DNA of 64,000 bases from an uncultured Clostridia bacterium. GTDB lineage: Bacteria > Bacillota > Clostridia > Oscillospirales > Ruminococcaceae. Positions 16,477 through 25,573 of this stretch are shown piece by piece. The first letter of the stretch is position 1. The number at the start of each line of letters is the position of its first letter. Under the pieces are notes generated by a model. The model searched no databases and was not told the origin of the DNA. It worked only from the letters and a program-made list of their open reading frames with translations. The stretch is from the NCBI GenBank assembly GCA_945876755.1, contig CAMCPM010000003.1, positions 100,518 to 164,517 on the forward strand, in the 5' to 3' direction. The translations under genes were made by a program, and so were the position numbers.

Positions 16477-16671
16477 ATGATAAATAATATCAAAGAAATT
16501 CGTCTTAGATCCGGGCTGACTCAAAAGGAGTTAGCCGAAAAAACAGGTTTAAAGCAAAATCGAATAAGCAACATAGAAAAAATGGACAACATTGATAACT
16601 TAACAATTAGCGTTGCTTACAAGCTCTGCAACGCATTGGAAATAACATTAGATGAGCTTGTTAATTCATAA
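16477..16671 (+). CDS. XRE-family repressor/antitoxin-like protein
   Basis: A 64-residue helix-turn-helix protein (LTQKELAEKTGLKQNRISNIE) ending LDELVNS. It is the second gene of the unit behind the double operator, ten bases after the hypothetical gene, with AAGGAG upstream. Order, size and autoregulated-promoter layout would suit a repressor of its own operon. A toxin-antitoxin reading is possible but unproved. A perfect 16-bp palindrome, ATTTTCATATGAAAAT (16690-16705), lies just behind it. Confidence 0.75.
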   Translation: MINNIKEIRLRSGLTQKELAEKTGLKQNRISNIEKMDNIDNLTISVAYKLCNALEITLDELVNS

Positions 16672-16756
16672 TAGTTATTATTATAAATCATTTTCATATG
16701 AAAATGGAAAATTATAACGCTTTGTATTATACTATTTATAAAGCTTGGGGCAGCTT

Positions 16757-16806
16757 AAAAAATCCCGTTCTATTTGTCAGTTAATGACATTTAGGACGGG
16801 ATTTTT
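16757..16806. terminator. Terminator at the prophage right end
   Basis: AAAAATCCCGTtCTA pairs with TAGgACGGGATTTTT, with an inner TGTCA/TGACA stem. The T run merges into the first right-end repeat. It works in both directions and would insulate the prophage from the chromosome. Confidence 0.8.
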
Positions 16807-16843
16807 GTATTTTGCGTGTCAATTTTTTGCGTTTTGCGCGTCA
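16800..16843 (-). repeat. Prophage right-end transposase-site repeats
   Basis: Read inward from 16843, two 22-bp units lie head to tail (16843-16822 and 16821-16800) and agree at 17 of 22 positions. Both begin TGAC, share CGCAAAA and end with a CAAAAA run. The outer one begins TG (CA on the + strand), as Mu-family ends do. The exact last base is inferred. Confidence 0.65.
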
Positions 16844-16860
16844 GGCAACAGAGGAGTACC

Positions 16861-17295
16861 ATGATAAGAGAGATAACAAACGCTGATTTTGACGGATTGA
16901 TGACATTATATATGCAGCTGCACGGTAATCCGTTTCCCGAAAAGAATGAAGCAATAACCGAATTGTGGAACAGAATTCTCAATGACCCCAATCACCACAT
17001 TATCGTTGCCGAGGAGGACGGCAAAATCGTTTCTTCCTGCGTATGCGTTATAATCCCCAACCTTACCCACAATCAGCAGCCGTATGCTCTAATTGAAAAC
17101 GTCGTTACCGATGAAAATTTCCGCAAAAAAGGTCTTGCAACGGCTTGTCTTGATTTTGCAAAAGAAATCGCAATGAAAGAAAAGTGCTACAAAATGATGC
17201 TTCTTACAGGCTCAAAAAGTGAAAGCACGCTGAATTTCTACGAGCGCGCAGGCTACAACCGAAAGGACAAGACCGCTTTTATCCAATGGATTTGA
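16861..17295 (+). CDS. GNAT family N-acetyltransferase
   Basis: A 144-residue acetyltransferase. The acetyl-CoA site is visible as VVTDENFRKKGLATACLDFA (about residues 80-99), and the C-terminal YERAGYNRKDK follows the usual fold. GAGGAG lies six bases before ATG 16861. The prophage end is only 17 bp upstream, so the insertion separates this gene from its former promoter. Substrate unknown. Confidence 0.85.
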   Translation: MIREITNADFDGLMTLYMQLHGNPFPEKNEAITELWNRILNDPNHHIIVAEEDGKIVSSCVCVIIPNLTHNQQPYALIENVVTDENFRKKGLATACLDFAKEIAMKEKCYKMMLLTGSKSESTLNFYERAGYNRKDKTAFIQWI

Positions 17296-17421
17296 CATAG
17301 TATACAAATTTTCACCGCTTTTCGGTACTCATATTCTGCTTGACTTGCTTCGCTCAAAGTCGTAAAATAAGTAATGGCGTGTTTTTCAAAATGCGACAAA
17401 ATAACAGAAAGAAGCAGGATT

Positions 17422-19056
17422 ATGTTAATTAAGGATTATGGTAGAATTGTAAAAAATGAATTCAAGGGGTACAATGCCAAGAAATTCAGTCAGGATCTGC
17501 TTGCAGGTATTACAGTTGCCGCTGTTGCTCTTCCGCTGGCGCTTGCTTTCGGCGTAAGCTCCGGAGCTACCGCTGCGGCAGGACTTATCACTGCAATTTT
17601 TGCAGGTATTATCATCGGCGGACTTTCGGGAGCTTCTTACCAGATAAGCGGTCCTACCGGTGCTATGACTGCTATTCTCGTTTCTCTCGTTGCCCAGTAC
17701 GGTATTCAGGGCGTTTTTATCGCAAGCTTTATTTCCGGTATACTTCTGCTTTTAGCAGGTATTTTTAAGCTTGGCGGACTTGTTTCATATCTGCCTATGC
17801 CTGTTATCACGGGCTTTACAAGCGGTATTGCCATCATAATCGCTCTCGGTCAGGTGAACAACCTTACGGGACTTACCTCCGAGGGACTTACCACAATTGA
17901 AAAAATCGCAAGCTATTTCAGACTTGAACAGCACCTTGACATAACTGGACTTATTATCGGCGCTGCCGTTATCGTATTTATGTTTATTTATCCTAAAAAG
18001 TGGGGTCAGTACTGCCCTGCTTCGCTTGTTGCTATCATTCTTGCAACTGCTGTAAATGCTATATGCAAATTTGACATTGCTGTCGTAGGCGCTATTCCTA
18101 AATCTGTTTTCCTTGATGACAGACTTGATTTATCTGCAATCGCCGACTGGAACACTGTTAAGGGACTTATCGTTCCCGCTATTTCCATTGCAGCTCTCGG
18201 ACTTATCGAGTCTCTCCTTTGCGGAGCTTCGGCAGGACGCATGAAAAATGAAAAGCTTAATGCCGATGTGGAGCTTCTTGCACAGGGTATAGGTAACATG
18301 ATAATTCCGCTTTTCGGCGGTGTACCTGCTACTGCGGCAATTGCCCGTACAAGTGTTGCCATCAAATCAGGCGGTCAGACAAGACTCACTTCAATTATTC
18401 ACGCTGTTGTACTTCTTCTCTCTATGTTTATTCTTGGCGGCGTAATGTCCATGATACCGCTTTCTGCGCTTGCAGGCGTACTCATCGTTACCGCTTGGAG
18501 AATGAATGAATGGAGCGCGATCAAATCCATTTTTGGCAAGAAAATCAAGACAGCTATTTTTCAGTTCCTTATTACAATGGCGGCAACAGTCATTTTCGAT
18601 TTGACAGTTGCAATTCTTATCGGCGTTGCATTCTCGATAATTATGTTTGTCGTAAAGGTTTCGGATATGCAGGTTACGGTTGCGGAAATCGACCCTGAAA
18701 AGATTGACGAGAATGATGTTGACCCCGAAAAGCTTAAATACACTTGCGTTGTATATATTTCCGGTCCGCTTTATTTCGGTACCTGCAACAAGCTTGAAGA
18801 AAAAATTTCCGCTCTCGGTGAGAATTACAACGTTATTTTCTCAATGCGCGGCGTTACGGTTGCGGATATTTCGGGTATTGAAGCTCTACACGAATACTGT
18901 GAACGACTTATTTCACAGGGTATAATGGTTTACTTCTCCTGTGTTCAGCCTCCTGTTATGGAAATGATCGAGCGCTGCGGTCTTAAAGAACGCTTTAAGG
19001 ATGATATGTTCTTCTGGAGTACGGATAAGGTATTCAAACATATTTCACAGTTATAA
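17422..19056 (+). CDS. SulP/SLC26-family anion transporter with STAS domain
   Basis: A 544-residue membrane protein. About 11-12 membrane segments run from residue 25 to 420, including the family motifs GLSGASYQISGPTGAMTAILV and the GGVPATAAIARTSVAIKSG segment. A cytoplasmic STAS domain ends the protein (about 435-540, VVYISGPLYFGTCNKLEE). Members carry sulfate, bicarbonate, or dicarboxylates in exchange or with sodium or protons; the substrate cannot be read from sequence. The ATG at 17422 has AGAAGCAGGA before it. Confidence 0.9.
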   Translation: MLIKDYGRIVKNEFKGYNAKKFSQDLLAGITVAAVALPLALAFGVSSGATAAAGLITAIFAGIIIGGLSGASYQISGPTGAMTAILVSLVAQYGIQGVFIASFISGILLLLAGIFKLGGLVSYLPMPVITGFTSGIAIIIALGQVNNLTGLTSEGLTTIEKIASYFRLEQHLDITGLIIGAAVIVFMFIYPKKWGQYCPASLVAIILATAVNAICKFDIAVVGAIPKSVFLDDRLDLSAIADWNTVKGLIVPAISIAALGLIESLLCGASAGRMKNEKLNADVELLAQGIGNMIIPLFGGVPATAAIARTSVAIKSGGQTRLTSIIHAVVLLLSMFILGGVMSMIPLSALAGVLIVTAWRMNEWSAIKSIFGKKIKTAIFQFLITMAATVIFDLTVAILIGVAFSIIMFVVKVSDMQVTVAEIDPEKIDENDVDPEKLKYTCVVYISGPLYFGTCNKLEEKISALGENYNVIFSMRGVTVADISGIEALHEYCERLISQGIMVYFSCVQPPVMEMIERCGLKERFKDDMFFWSTDKVFKHISQL

Positions 19057-19061
19057 TCAAT

Positions 19062-19092
19062 AAAAACCATCGGCTTATCCGGTGGTTTTTAT
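19062..19092 (+). terminator. Terminator of the SulP gene
   Basis: AAAAACCATCGG pairs with CCGGTGGTTTTT (one G-T wobble), starting five bases after the stop codon region. Confidence 0.85.
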
Positions 19093-19151
19093 TATGCAGT
19101 CATAGCACTATACTGCTTTTATTAACGTTATGAAAATTAAAATATACAAAA

Positions 19152-19185
19152 ATAACCTGAGAAGAACAACATCTTCTCAGGTTAT
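19152..19185. terminator. Terminator of the flavodoxin-tail gene
   Basis: A perfect 14-bp stem ATAACCTGAGAAGA/TCTTCTCAGGTTAT with six-base loop, followed on the - strand by a T run. Confidence 0.85.
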
Positions 19186-19222
19186 GCTTTTCTATGATTT
19201 TTTCTCTAAAAACAAACCGGTA

Positions 19223-21583
19223 TTACTTTTTGCGGAACTTGATCTCAGGCATAGAATCCGTATTCATATCGTAATCCTTGCCGGGTCTGCTGAAGAAAAT
19301 ATCAGGGTCAATAGGATCGGCAAGACGTTTATGTTCTGCCTCTTTTTTCTTTTTCTTGCCCTTGCTTTCATCTTCTTCAAACTGAACTGCAAACGGATTG
19401 TGATACTCTTCCTTCTGCTTTTTGCCATATCGAGCCATCATTTTTTCCTTGGTGACTCTGTTTGTTTCAATGGAAGCATTTATCTCGTCTTGAAGCTTTC
19501 TGATATCAAAATCAGTTTTACTTTCCTTGCTTTCCGATGACATATCGCTCAGCTTTGGCGGATCAATATCCATTATCTCGTCATTCAGGTCGTATTCAAC
19601 ATCATTTGTAAAATCAAAAGCATCAAGTCCGTCATCTTCGGTAGTATCATCACTCTGTACAAAATTATTCTGCTCATTTTCAAGCTGGATTTCATGTACG
19701 CTTTCCTCTGCAAGAGCTTCTATGTCGTGCTTCATCTTTTCAATAATGTCGTTTTCCTGAGCCTTCAGCTGAACATCTGCTTGCTGCTGCTTGCTTTCAG
19801 CAGCAAGTTTTGCAGCTTCCTTTTCAGCCTCAGCTTTTGCTTTTGCAAGATCCTGAACAGCATTCATAACACGGCTGCTGACAGCAGGCTTGCTACCGTC
19901 GGACATAAAATCATAAACATCCATATCGACGGCGTTTACAGAATCAATTGCCTTGTTGTTTACTTGTTGAGCAGCAGGAGCTGTCGTTTTAGGTGAGGAT
20001 TCAAGAATAAAATCAAAATCAGAAATTACATCTGTTGTATTTTGGTTTGAAACAGGCTTTTGCACGGGTTCAGTTTTGAGCTCTTGAACGTCCTCATACA
20101 CAGGTTCGGGTTTTGCTTCAATTATTGGTTCTGAAGCAGGTTCAGAAACTGTTTCACTAACAGTTTCCTCTGTTGAAACAGCAGCTCTTCTGCGCTTTGC
20201 AAAAAGCTCCATGTAACTGTTTTTACGGGGAGTATGCTCATCTGCATTAGGTACAGGCTCCGAAACAGTTTCATTAACCGGTTCCTGTTCAGGTTCGGCA
20301 GCAAGTACAGGCTCTGGTGGTACCTCATCAGCAGACTCTTCAATATCAGCCGACAAATCTATCGTACCGAGATTTGAGATAACAGGAATTTCGGTAACTT
20401 CCTCGATTTTATCCTCATCAGCTTCAACAGCATCCATGCCAAAGCTCATATCAAAACTTCCAATGCTGCTGACAGGTTTCTCTTCGGAATATGTATAGCT
20501 CGTATCTTCATTTTCACTTTCACTTTCGACTTCAAATGAAGGCACAGCAGCATAACCGGAAGTCATATTGCCGCTGTCAAGCATCTTTATTGCATCATTT
20601 GCAGAAGAAGCAATCGAAGTTTTTATTTCATCAACATTCGGTTTTGATTCTTTCTTTTTAACAGGCTCAGGTATAGAAACAGGAGCAGGCTCAGGTTCAG
20701 ATACAGAAACCGGTACAGACTCCGGCTCAGGTATAGAAACAGGAGCAGGCTCAGGCTCTGATATAGAAACAGGGGCAGGCTCAGGTTCCGATTTTACTGT
20801 TGCAGCCGGCTTAGGCGCTTTTAAAGCCTTGAACGCATTTTCAAGTGAACTTAATGCATCTGCATCGCTCTTCATTTCGGAGACATCCATAGGCTTCACA
20901 GGGCGTTCCTGTACAGGCTCGGAAGCCGGTTTAACTGACGGCTTTACTTCCGGAACGGGAGCAGGCTTCACCTCAGAAACAGAAGCAGACTTTGGTTCAG
21001 GTGCAGGAGATTCCTTTTTAGTCGGATTAAAGTATTCTTCAATACCTTTTTTTATGCTGGCAAGATTATCCTTCGATGTCTGGTCGGAGTAACCCTTTAA
21101 AATTGCAAGGGTATTAATATCATCGGAAGAACGCCCGTCCTTTTTTTCAATCATGACTTGAGCTGCAAGCAGCTTCATGGTATCCATAGGAGAAACCTTC
21201 TTCTTGTCGATACCGCTGTTGACCACATACATTGGAACAACATTCTTAAACTGCTCGGGATAGTTGTCTTCAATAAGTTTACGGGTAGCCTCTTCTGAAT
21301 CGTTTGTATACCAGCTTACAGCCATTATCATAATTTTCTGCGGATTTATTGCAGAAAGATTTTTCTTGATAAAGTCCATAACAGACAGCTTGTCACCGTA
21401 AACTCCGCAGGCAAATATGATCAGCTTATATGCCAGAAGCTGGGTCGGACTAAAACCAGAAATATTGATAACGTCAACGTCGTCCAGATCTCCTTTAAGC
21501 CAGTCGGCATACTGCTTTGTATGCCCGAACTTTGATGAATATACAACAGCAACCTTTTTCATTACACCATTCCGCCGCCCCAA
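19223..21583 (-). CDS. Flavodoxin-domain protein with long disordered Pro/Glu-rich tail
   Basis: A 786-residue protein. Residues 8 to about 185 form a flavodoxin-like domain (KKVAVVYSSKFGHTKQYADWLK; IIFACGVYGDKLS; IMIMAVSWYT). The remaining ~600 residues are low-complexity, rich in Pro, Glu, Ser, Val and Ala. They include tandem units of the type EPEPAPVSIPEPE, Ala/Glu-rich helices, and a basic end (KGKKKKKEAEHKRLADPIDPDIFF). The start is TTG 21583: AAGGAGG at 21594-21600 is eight bases from it but 31 from the ATG at 21562. No signal peptide. The tail could be a scaffold or interaction region; function unknown. Confidence 0.8.
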   Translation of the reverse strand: MGRRNGVMKKVAVVYSSKFGHTKQYADWLKGDLDDVDVINISGFSPTQLLAYKLIIFACGVYGDKLSVMDFIKKNLSAINPQKIMIMAVSWYTNDSEEATRKLIEDNYPEQFKNVVPMYVVNSGIDKKKVSPMDTMKLLAAQVMIEKKDGRSSDDINTLAILKGYSDQTSKDNLASIKKGIEEYFNPTKKESPAPEPKSASVSEVKPAPVPEVKPSVKPASEPVQERPVKPMDVSEMKSDADALSSLENAFKALKAPKPAATVKSEPEPAPVSISEPEPAPVSIPEPESVPVSVSEPEPAPVSIPEPVKKKESKPNVDEIKTSIASSANDAIKMLDSGNMTSGYAAVPSFEVESESENEDTSYTYSEEKPVSSIGSFDMSFGMDAVEADEDKIEEVTEIPVISNLGTIDLSADIEESADEVPPEPVLAAEPEQEPVNETVSEPVPNADEHTPRKNSYMELFAKRRRAAVSTEETVSETVSEPASEPIIEAKPEPVYEDVQELKTEPVQKPVSNQNTTDVISDFDFILESSPKTTAPAAQQVNNKAIDSVNAVDMDVYDFMSDGSKPAVSSRVMNAVQDLAKAKAEAEKEAAKLAAESKQQQADVQLKAQENDIIEKMKHDIEALAEESVHEIQLENEQNNFVQSDDTTEDDGLDAFDFTNDVEYDLNDEIMDIDPPKLSDMSSESKESKTDFDIRKLQDEINASIETNRVTKEKMMARYGKKQKEEYHNPFAVQFEEDESKGKKKKKEAEHKRLADPIDPDIFFSRPGKDYDMNTDSMPEIKFRKK

Positions 21584-21794
21584 ACGGCGAATCCTCCTTA
21601 AATGTATATATACCTAAAACATAATAAAATACTATACATTACTATTATATATATTATTGGATTACTATTTGTTAATAAATTGTTAATTTGTAATAAGTTT
21701 TACAAACGCTACAATTTTAAATTAATTTTTTATATATTTTTTACACAAAAAATTGATGTATTAATATTGCAAAAATATCATCCGTAAAAAGGTT

Positions 21795-21821
21795 AAACCG
21801 CCCATATCATTTGGACGGTTT
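21795..21821. terminator. Terminator of the fucU-fucK-fucI genes
   Basis: AAACCGcCCA/TGGaCGGTTT stem with a T run on the - strand side, eight bases after the fucI stop. The 210 bases between it and the next gene are very AT-rich with no other feature seen. Confidence 0.7.
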
Positions 21822-21828
21822 TTATCTT

Positions 21829-23595
21829 TTAATAAAGTGAGCCGTAGTGTGCGCAGGCACGGTAATCCGCACCTTCGGGGTCAGCTGTACCAAATCCTGA
21901 CCAGCAATGAGGACGGTAAATCTTTTCTTCGGAAACGTTGTGCATTGAAACAGGTATACGCAACATCGAAGCCAAAGTGATAAGGTCTGCGCCGATGTGT
22001 CCGTAAGTAAGTGAGCCGTGATTTGCTCCCCAATTTGCCATTACCGAATAAACATCGGCAAAGGCGCCCTTGCCTGTAAGTTCGGGTACAAACCATGTTG
22101 TAGGCCATGTCTTGTCGGTTCTCTCATCAAGAGGCTTGTGTATCTCATCGGGAAGAGTAACCGTATAGCCCTCTGCTATCTGAAGCGTAGGACCAACACC
22201 CTCAACAATATTGACTCTTATCATTGTAACGGGCATTTCAGCCTGAGTCTTGAAATGTGAAGAGAATCCGCCGCCTCTGAAATAACCGAGATTTGCAGGG
22301 CACCAGTCTGTAGCGCCAAGCATTGCCTTAATGTCCTCGTCAGTAACATTCCACCACTGCTTCATAAGATTGATGCCGTTTTCATCTTTGGCAAGACCTG
22401 TCGCGTCAACTGCTGCCGCACCGGAATTAATAAGGTGAATAAAGCCGTTTGCAGCTCTGCCCTCGGGCTTTTTGCCGGTAACTCTCTCAACTGCCTCGGG
22501 ACTCCAATATGTACGGACGTCAGCAAAAATCGACGCTCTGCCGGTAAGCATATTTCCGAACAACATTGCAGTACCATTCAGACCGTCATTCTCGGTCGCA
22601 AGAAGAACAGGCTGCTTTTTGCCGTTCCAGTCAAAAGTGGAGTTTAGAATGCTTTCAGCAAAATCTGCATTGGGAAGCCAGTCCGTCCACATTCTCTGAC
22701 CCTGAAATCCGCCGTAAATAGCGTTTCTGCCGCGGGATTCCTCATACCAACCCATTTCTGCAAGCTTTGGATTGCCAAGCATGATATCACGGATAATCAA
22801 TGTCATCTTTACGCAGAATTTCCACTGCTCCTCATGGGACATGACTTCTTTGTTTCCGGGATTTATATCATTATTCACGTCCATACCCTCGGGACAGTTT
22901 TTCTTTGTCCATTCAAGAGCCTTTTCGTATTCATCATGGTCGTAAATTTCCAGCTTAATGCGGCGAAGGATCTCCGTCATATCGACCCACTCGGGGCGGA
23001 TACCAAGATATTTCTGCAAAAATGCAGCGTTACAGTATGAGCCGCCGATACCCATTGAAACAGAGCCGAGACCCACATATGCTTTGTTTCGCATCTGACC
23101 TACGGCAACAGCACAACGTGCAAAGCGCAGTATCTTTTCAGCAACATCGTCTGGAATTGAAGTATCGGTCATATCCTTAACATCTCTGCCGTAAATAGCA
23201 AAAGCAGGCAGACCGTTCTGAGCGTGAGCAGCCATAACCGCAGCAAGATAAACTGCACCGGGGCGCTCCGTGCCGTTGAATCCCCATACCGCCTTGATTG
23301 TGAGTGGGTTCATATCCATAGTTTCAGAGCCGTAGCACCAACAGGGAGTTACCGAAAGAGTTGCACAGACATTCTGTGTACTGAAAAATTCCTCGGTTTT
23401 GTACGCTTCCGCACCGCCGCCAATAGTACACGGACCGATAACACACTCAACAGAAGTACCGTCCGCATAGCGGCAGTTAGCTTCGATAAGCTCCTTGGCG
23501 GCTTTCGCCATATTCATTGTCTGCACTTCAAGGGATTCTCTGATGCCGAACTGACGGCCGTCAATTACGGGTCTGATACCAATTCTTGGATTCAT
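21829..23595 (-). CDS. fucI: L-fucose isomerase
   Basis: Converts L-fucose to L-fuculose, the first step of fucose breakdown, in the cytoplasm. The 588-residue length and the whole-length pattern ([25 protein letters not shown]-like [40 protein letters not shown] [11 protein letters not shown]) are those of FucI. The family is Mn-dependent with two acidic residues and a His as metal ligands. It is the last gene of fucU-fucK-fucI and follows fucK by 60 bases. Confidence 0.95.
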   Translation of the reverse strand: MNPRIGIRPVIDGRQFGIRESLEVQTMNMAKAAKELIEANCRYADGTSVECVIGPCTIGGGAEAYKTEEFFSTQNVCATLSVTPCWCYGSETMDMNPLTIKAVWGFNGTERPGAVYLAAVMAAHAQNGLPAFAIYGRDVKDMTDTSIPDDVAEKILRFARCAVAVGQMRNKAYVGLGSVSMGIGGSYCNAAFLQKYLGIRPEWVDMTEILRRIKLEIYDHDEYEKALEWTKKNCPEGMDVNNDINPGNKEVMSHEEQWKFCVKMTLIIRDIMLGNPKLAEMGWYEESRGRNAIYGGFQGQRMWTDWLPNADFAESILNSTFDWNGKKQPVLLATENDGLNGTAMLFGNMLTGRASIFADVRTYWSPEAVERVTGKKPEGRAANGFIHLINSGAAAVDATGLAKDENGINLMKQWWNVTDEDIKAMLGATDWCPANLGYFRGGGFSSHFKTQAEMPVTMIRVNIVEGVGPTLQIAEGYTVTLPDEIHKPLDERTDKTWPTTWFVPELTGKGAFADVYSVMANWGANHGSLTYGHIGADLITLASMLRIPVSMHNVSEEKIYRPHCWSGFGTADPEGADYRACAHYGSLY

Positions 23596-23655
23596 AATTA
23601 TCTGCTCCTTATTATAAATTTGGAATTTACTCCACTTTAATTTATCTTAATAAAC

Positions 23656-25125
23656 TTAATCCTGAAACTCTCTGTATCTCTCATAAGCCGCTTCCCAAGC
23701 TTCCGCATTGTCGGGAGTATAGGTCTTTACGCTGTCGGATTCGGCAATGATTTTTCTTGCTGTTTTAATGTCGGGAATCGCACCTGCGGCGATAAGCTGT
23801 ATCGCAGCGTTGCCATAAGCCGTTGCTTCAATTGGTCCTGCGGTAACGGAACAATTGCAGGCATTCGCCGTCATTTGACAAAGGAGTCCATCCTTCGTTC
23901 CGCCGCCTATGAGATTTATCGTGCGGTATTCCCTGCCCGTACAGATTTTTATCTCTTCAAACGCCTGACGGTATTTCAGTGCAAGACTCTCATAAATACA
24001 CCGCATGACCTCGCCCACGCTTTCGGGAACGTGCTGACCCGTCCGCTTGCAGAATTCACGCACTCTTTCGGGAATGTCACCCTCGGGTACGAACTCGGGA
24101 GCATCGGGATTTATAAAGCTTTGGAACGGCTCTGCCGCAAGCGCAAGCTTTTCAAGCTCGGCAAATGAAAGCTCAGTGCCTTCACGTCTAAACTGTCGGC
24201 GGGATTCCTGAATAAGCCACAGTCCGATAATGTTTTTCAGGAACGTTGTTGTGCCGCCGAAGCCTGTCTCATTAGTAAGATTAAGCGCCTCGGAAACAGG
24301 ATTGATAAGCGGCTCGTCAAGCTCTGTACCAAACAGCGACCATGTTCCGCAGGAAATAAAAATAAAATCCTTTTCCTCGGTTGGAACAGCCGCAACGGCG
24401 CATTGGGTATCATGTCCGCAGACGGCGATAACGTCCGCTTTTGGAGCGTTCAAATCATTACATATGCTGTCGCTGAGCTTGCCAACGATTGTTCCCGATG
24501 GAACGATTTCCGTCAGCAGCCGTTTTGGCAGTTTAAGAGTATCAAGCACCGTATCCGACCATTTTTTGTTTACCGCATTCATCATCTGGGTCGTAGAAGC
24601 TATTGAAGCCTCGCTCTTTTTCACGCCTGTCAGCAGATAATTGAACAGGTCGGGCATAAGCAGCAAGGTCTGCGCGTTTTTCAGCATATGAGGACGCTTT
24701 CTCTGCAAAGACACAAGCTGGAAAACAGTATTAATATCCATAAACTGATTTCCCGTAATTTTGTAAAAACGTTCTCTCGGAAGCAGCATAAGCGCCTTTT
24801 CTATCATACCCTTTGTGCGCTCGTCACGGTAGTGGACGGGACTTTCCAGCAGCGCGCCGTCAGTACCTATCAAACCGAAATCCACGCCCCATGTGTCAAC
24901 GCCTATGCTGTCGAAACCGCCTGCCAGAACAGCCTTTGATATACCCTGCCGCACTTCATAGAAAAGGCGGTAAATATCCCAATAGAACGTACCGTTCAGC
25001 TTGACGGGGTTATTTTCAAAGCGGTGAATTTCCTCAAGAGAAATGGTTTCGCCGTTGAATTTTCCCAGCATTGCCCTGCCGCTTGAAGCGCCGAAGTCAA
25101 AAACAAGGACTCGTTTCTCGCTCAT
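23656..25125 (-). CDS. fucK: L-fuculokinase/rhamnulokinase-type sugar kinase
   Basis: A 489-residue FGGY-family kinase. The start VLVFDFGASSGRAMLG, VDTWGVDFGLI, and LIGGGTKDGLLCQMTA motifs are those of RhaB-type kinases, which are closer by sequence than classical FucK. Because it overlaps fucU (ATGA) and precedes fucI, the likely substrate is L-fuculose, phosphorylated at O-1. Rhamnulose cannot be excluded, since no rhamnose gene is present nearby. Confidence 0.88.
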   Translation of the reverse strand: MSEKRVLVFDFGASSGRAMLGKFNGETISLEEIHRFENNPVKLNGTFYWDIYRLFYEVRQGISKAVLAGGFDSIGVDTWGVDFGLIGTDGALLESPVHYRDERTKGMIEKALMLLPRERFYKITGNQFMDINTVFQLVSLQRKRPHMLKNAQTLLLMPDLFNYLLTGVKKSEASIASTTQMMNAVNKKWSDTVLDTLKLPKRLLTEIVPSGTIVGKLSDSICNDLNAPKADVIAVCGHDTQCAVAAVPTEEKDFIFISCGTWSLFGTELDEPLINPVSEALNLTNETGFGGTTTFLKNIIGLWLIQESRRQFRREGTELSFAELEKLALAAEPFQSFINPDAPEFVPEGDIPERVREFCKRTGQHVPESVGEVMRCIYESLALKYRQAFEEIKICTGREYRTINLIGGGTKDGLLCQMTANACNCSVTAGPIEATAYGNAAIQLIAAGAIPDIKTARKIIAESDSVKTYTPDNAEAWEAAYERYREFQD

Positions 25126-25550
25126 TTCACAACACCCTTTTTAAGAATAATGTTTGCATATATCGCCTCCTCGCCTGTGGCAACGACCGCATATGCAGTC
25201 TTGGCGCGCTCGTAGAAAGCGAAGCGTTCTATCATTTCGATTTTGCAGTTTTCAGGCTCGTACTTGTTGATGACAGCCTTGTATTCGTCCCATATTGTCG
25301 GTACGACAGGGTCGCCGGGGACAACCTCCATGAGCATCACGGGCTTGTCAGTGTAGGTATCAAGAGGAAAAAGCTGCATTATGGCGTCAAGCAGCTCGGT
25401 AACGCCGTGACCGTCGCAGCGTACAACTCGCTGACCGATAGTTTCCGCAGGAAAGTTTCCGTCGGCAATAACTATCTCATCACCGTGACCCATTTCCATA
25501 AGAGTCTTGACAAGCTCGGGGGAAAGAATTTTTGGTATATTTTTCAGCAT
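25122..25550 (-). CDS. fucU: L-fucose mutarotase
   Basis: A 142-residue RbsD/FucU protein that interconverts fucose anomers for FucI. The start LKNIPKILSPELVKTLMEMGHGDEIVIADGNFPAET contains the catalytic His of the MGHGD motif, and YAVVATGE at the end is also family-typical. It overlaps fucK by four bases. Only 23 bases separate it from the acetyltransferase upstream, so it is probably read from that side. Confidence 0.93.
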   Translation of the reverse strand: MLKNIPKILSPELVKTLMEMGHGDEIVIADGNFPAETIGQRVVRCDGHGVTELLDAIMQLFPLDTYTDKPVMLMEVVPGDPVVPTIWDEYKAVINKYEPENCKIEMIERFAFYERAKTAYAVVATGEEAIYANIILKKGVVK

Positions 25551-25573
25551 TATATGATCTTCCTTTCAAATAA

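Larger units (their letters stand above)
1..16843 (+). mobile_element. Mu-like prophage, right part, internally deleted
   Basis: All genes from the left edge to 16671 read rightward and follow Mu order: regulator, DDE transposase, MuB ATPase, small early genes, gp25/gp26/gp27-like block, terminase, portal, lysis, methylase. Capsid, tail-tube, tape-measure and baseplate genes are absent; a chimeric frame at 11706-12122 marks the lost segment. The right terminus is placed at 16843 from two tandem 22-bp repeats that end in CA there. The left end is outside the window, so the 5-bp target duplication cannot be checked. The element is probably defective as an autonomous phage, though transposition, packaging-motor and lysis genes look intact. 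Confidence 0.85.

Noticed and set aside
15747..16671. Calling the cargo pair a toxin-antitoxin system outright
   Set aside because: The larger protein comes first and matches no toxin I know; only the regulatory layout is suggestive.
20568..21092. A 174-codon Gly/Ser/Thr-rich frame on the + strand
   Set aside because: It lies opposite the Pro/Glu repeats of the flavodoxin-tail gene and reflects that repeat; the - strand frame has the domain and ribosome site.
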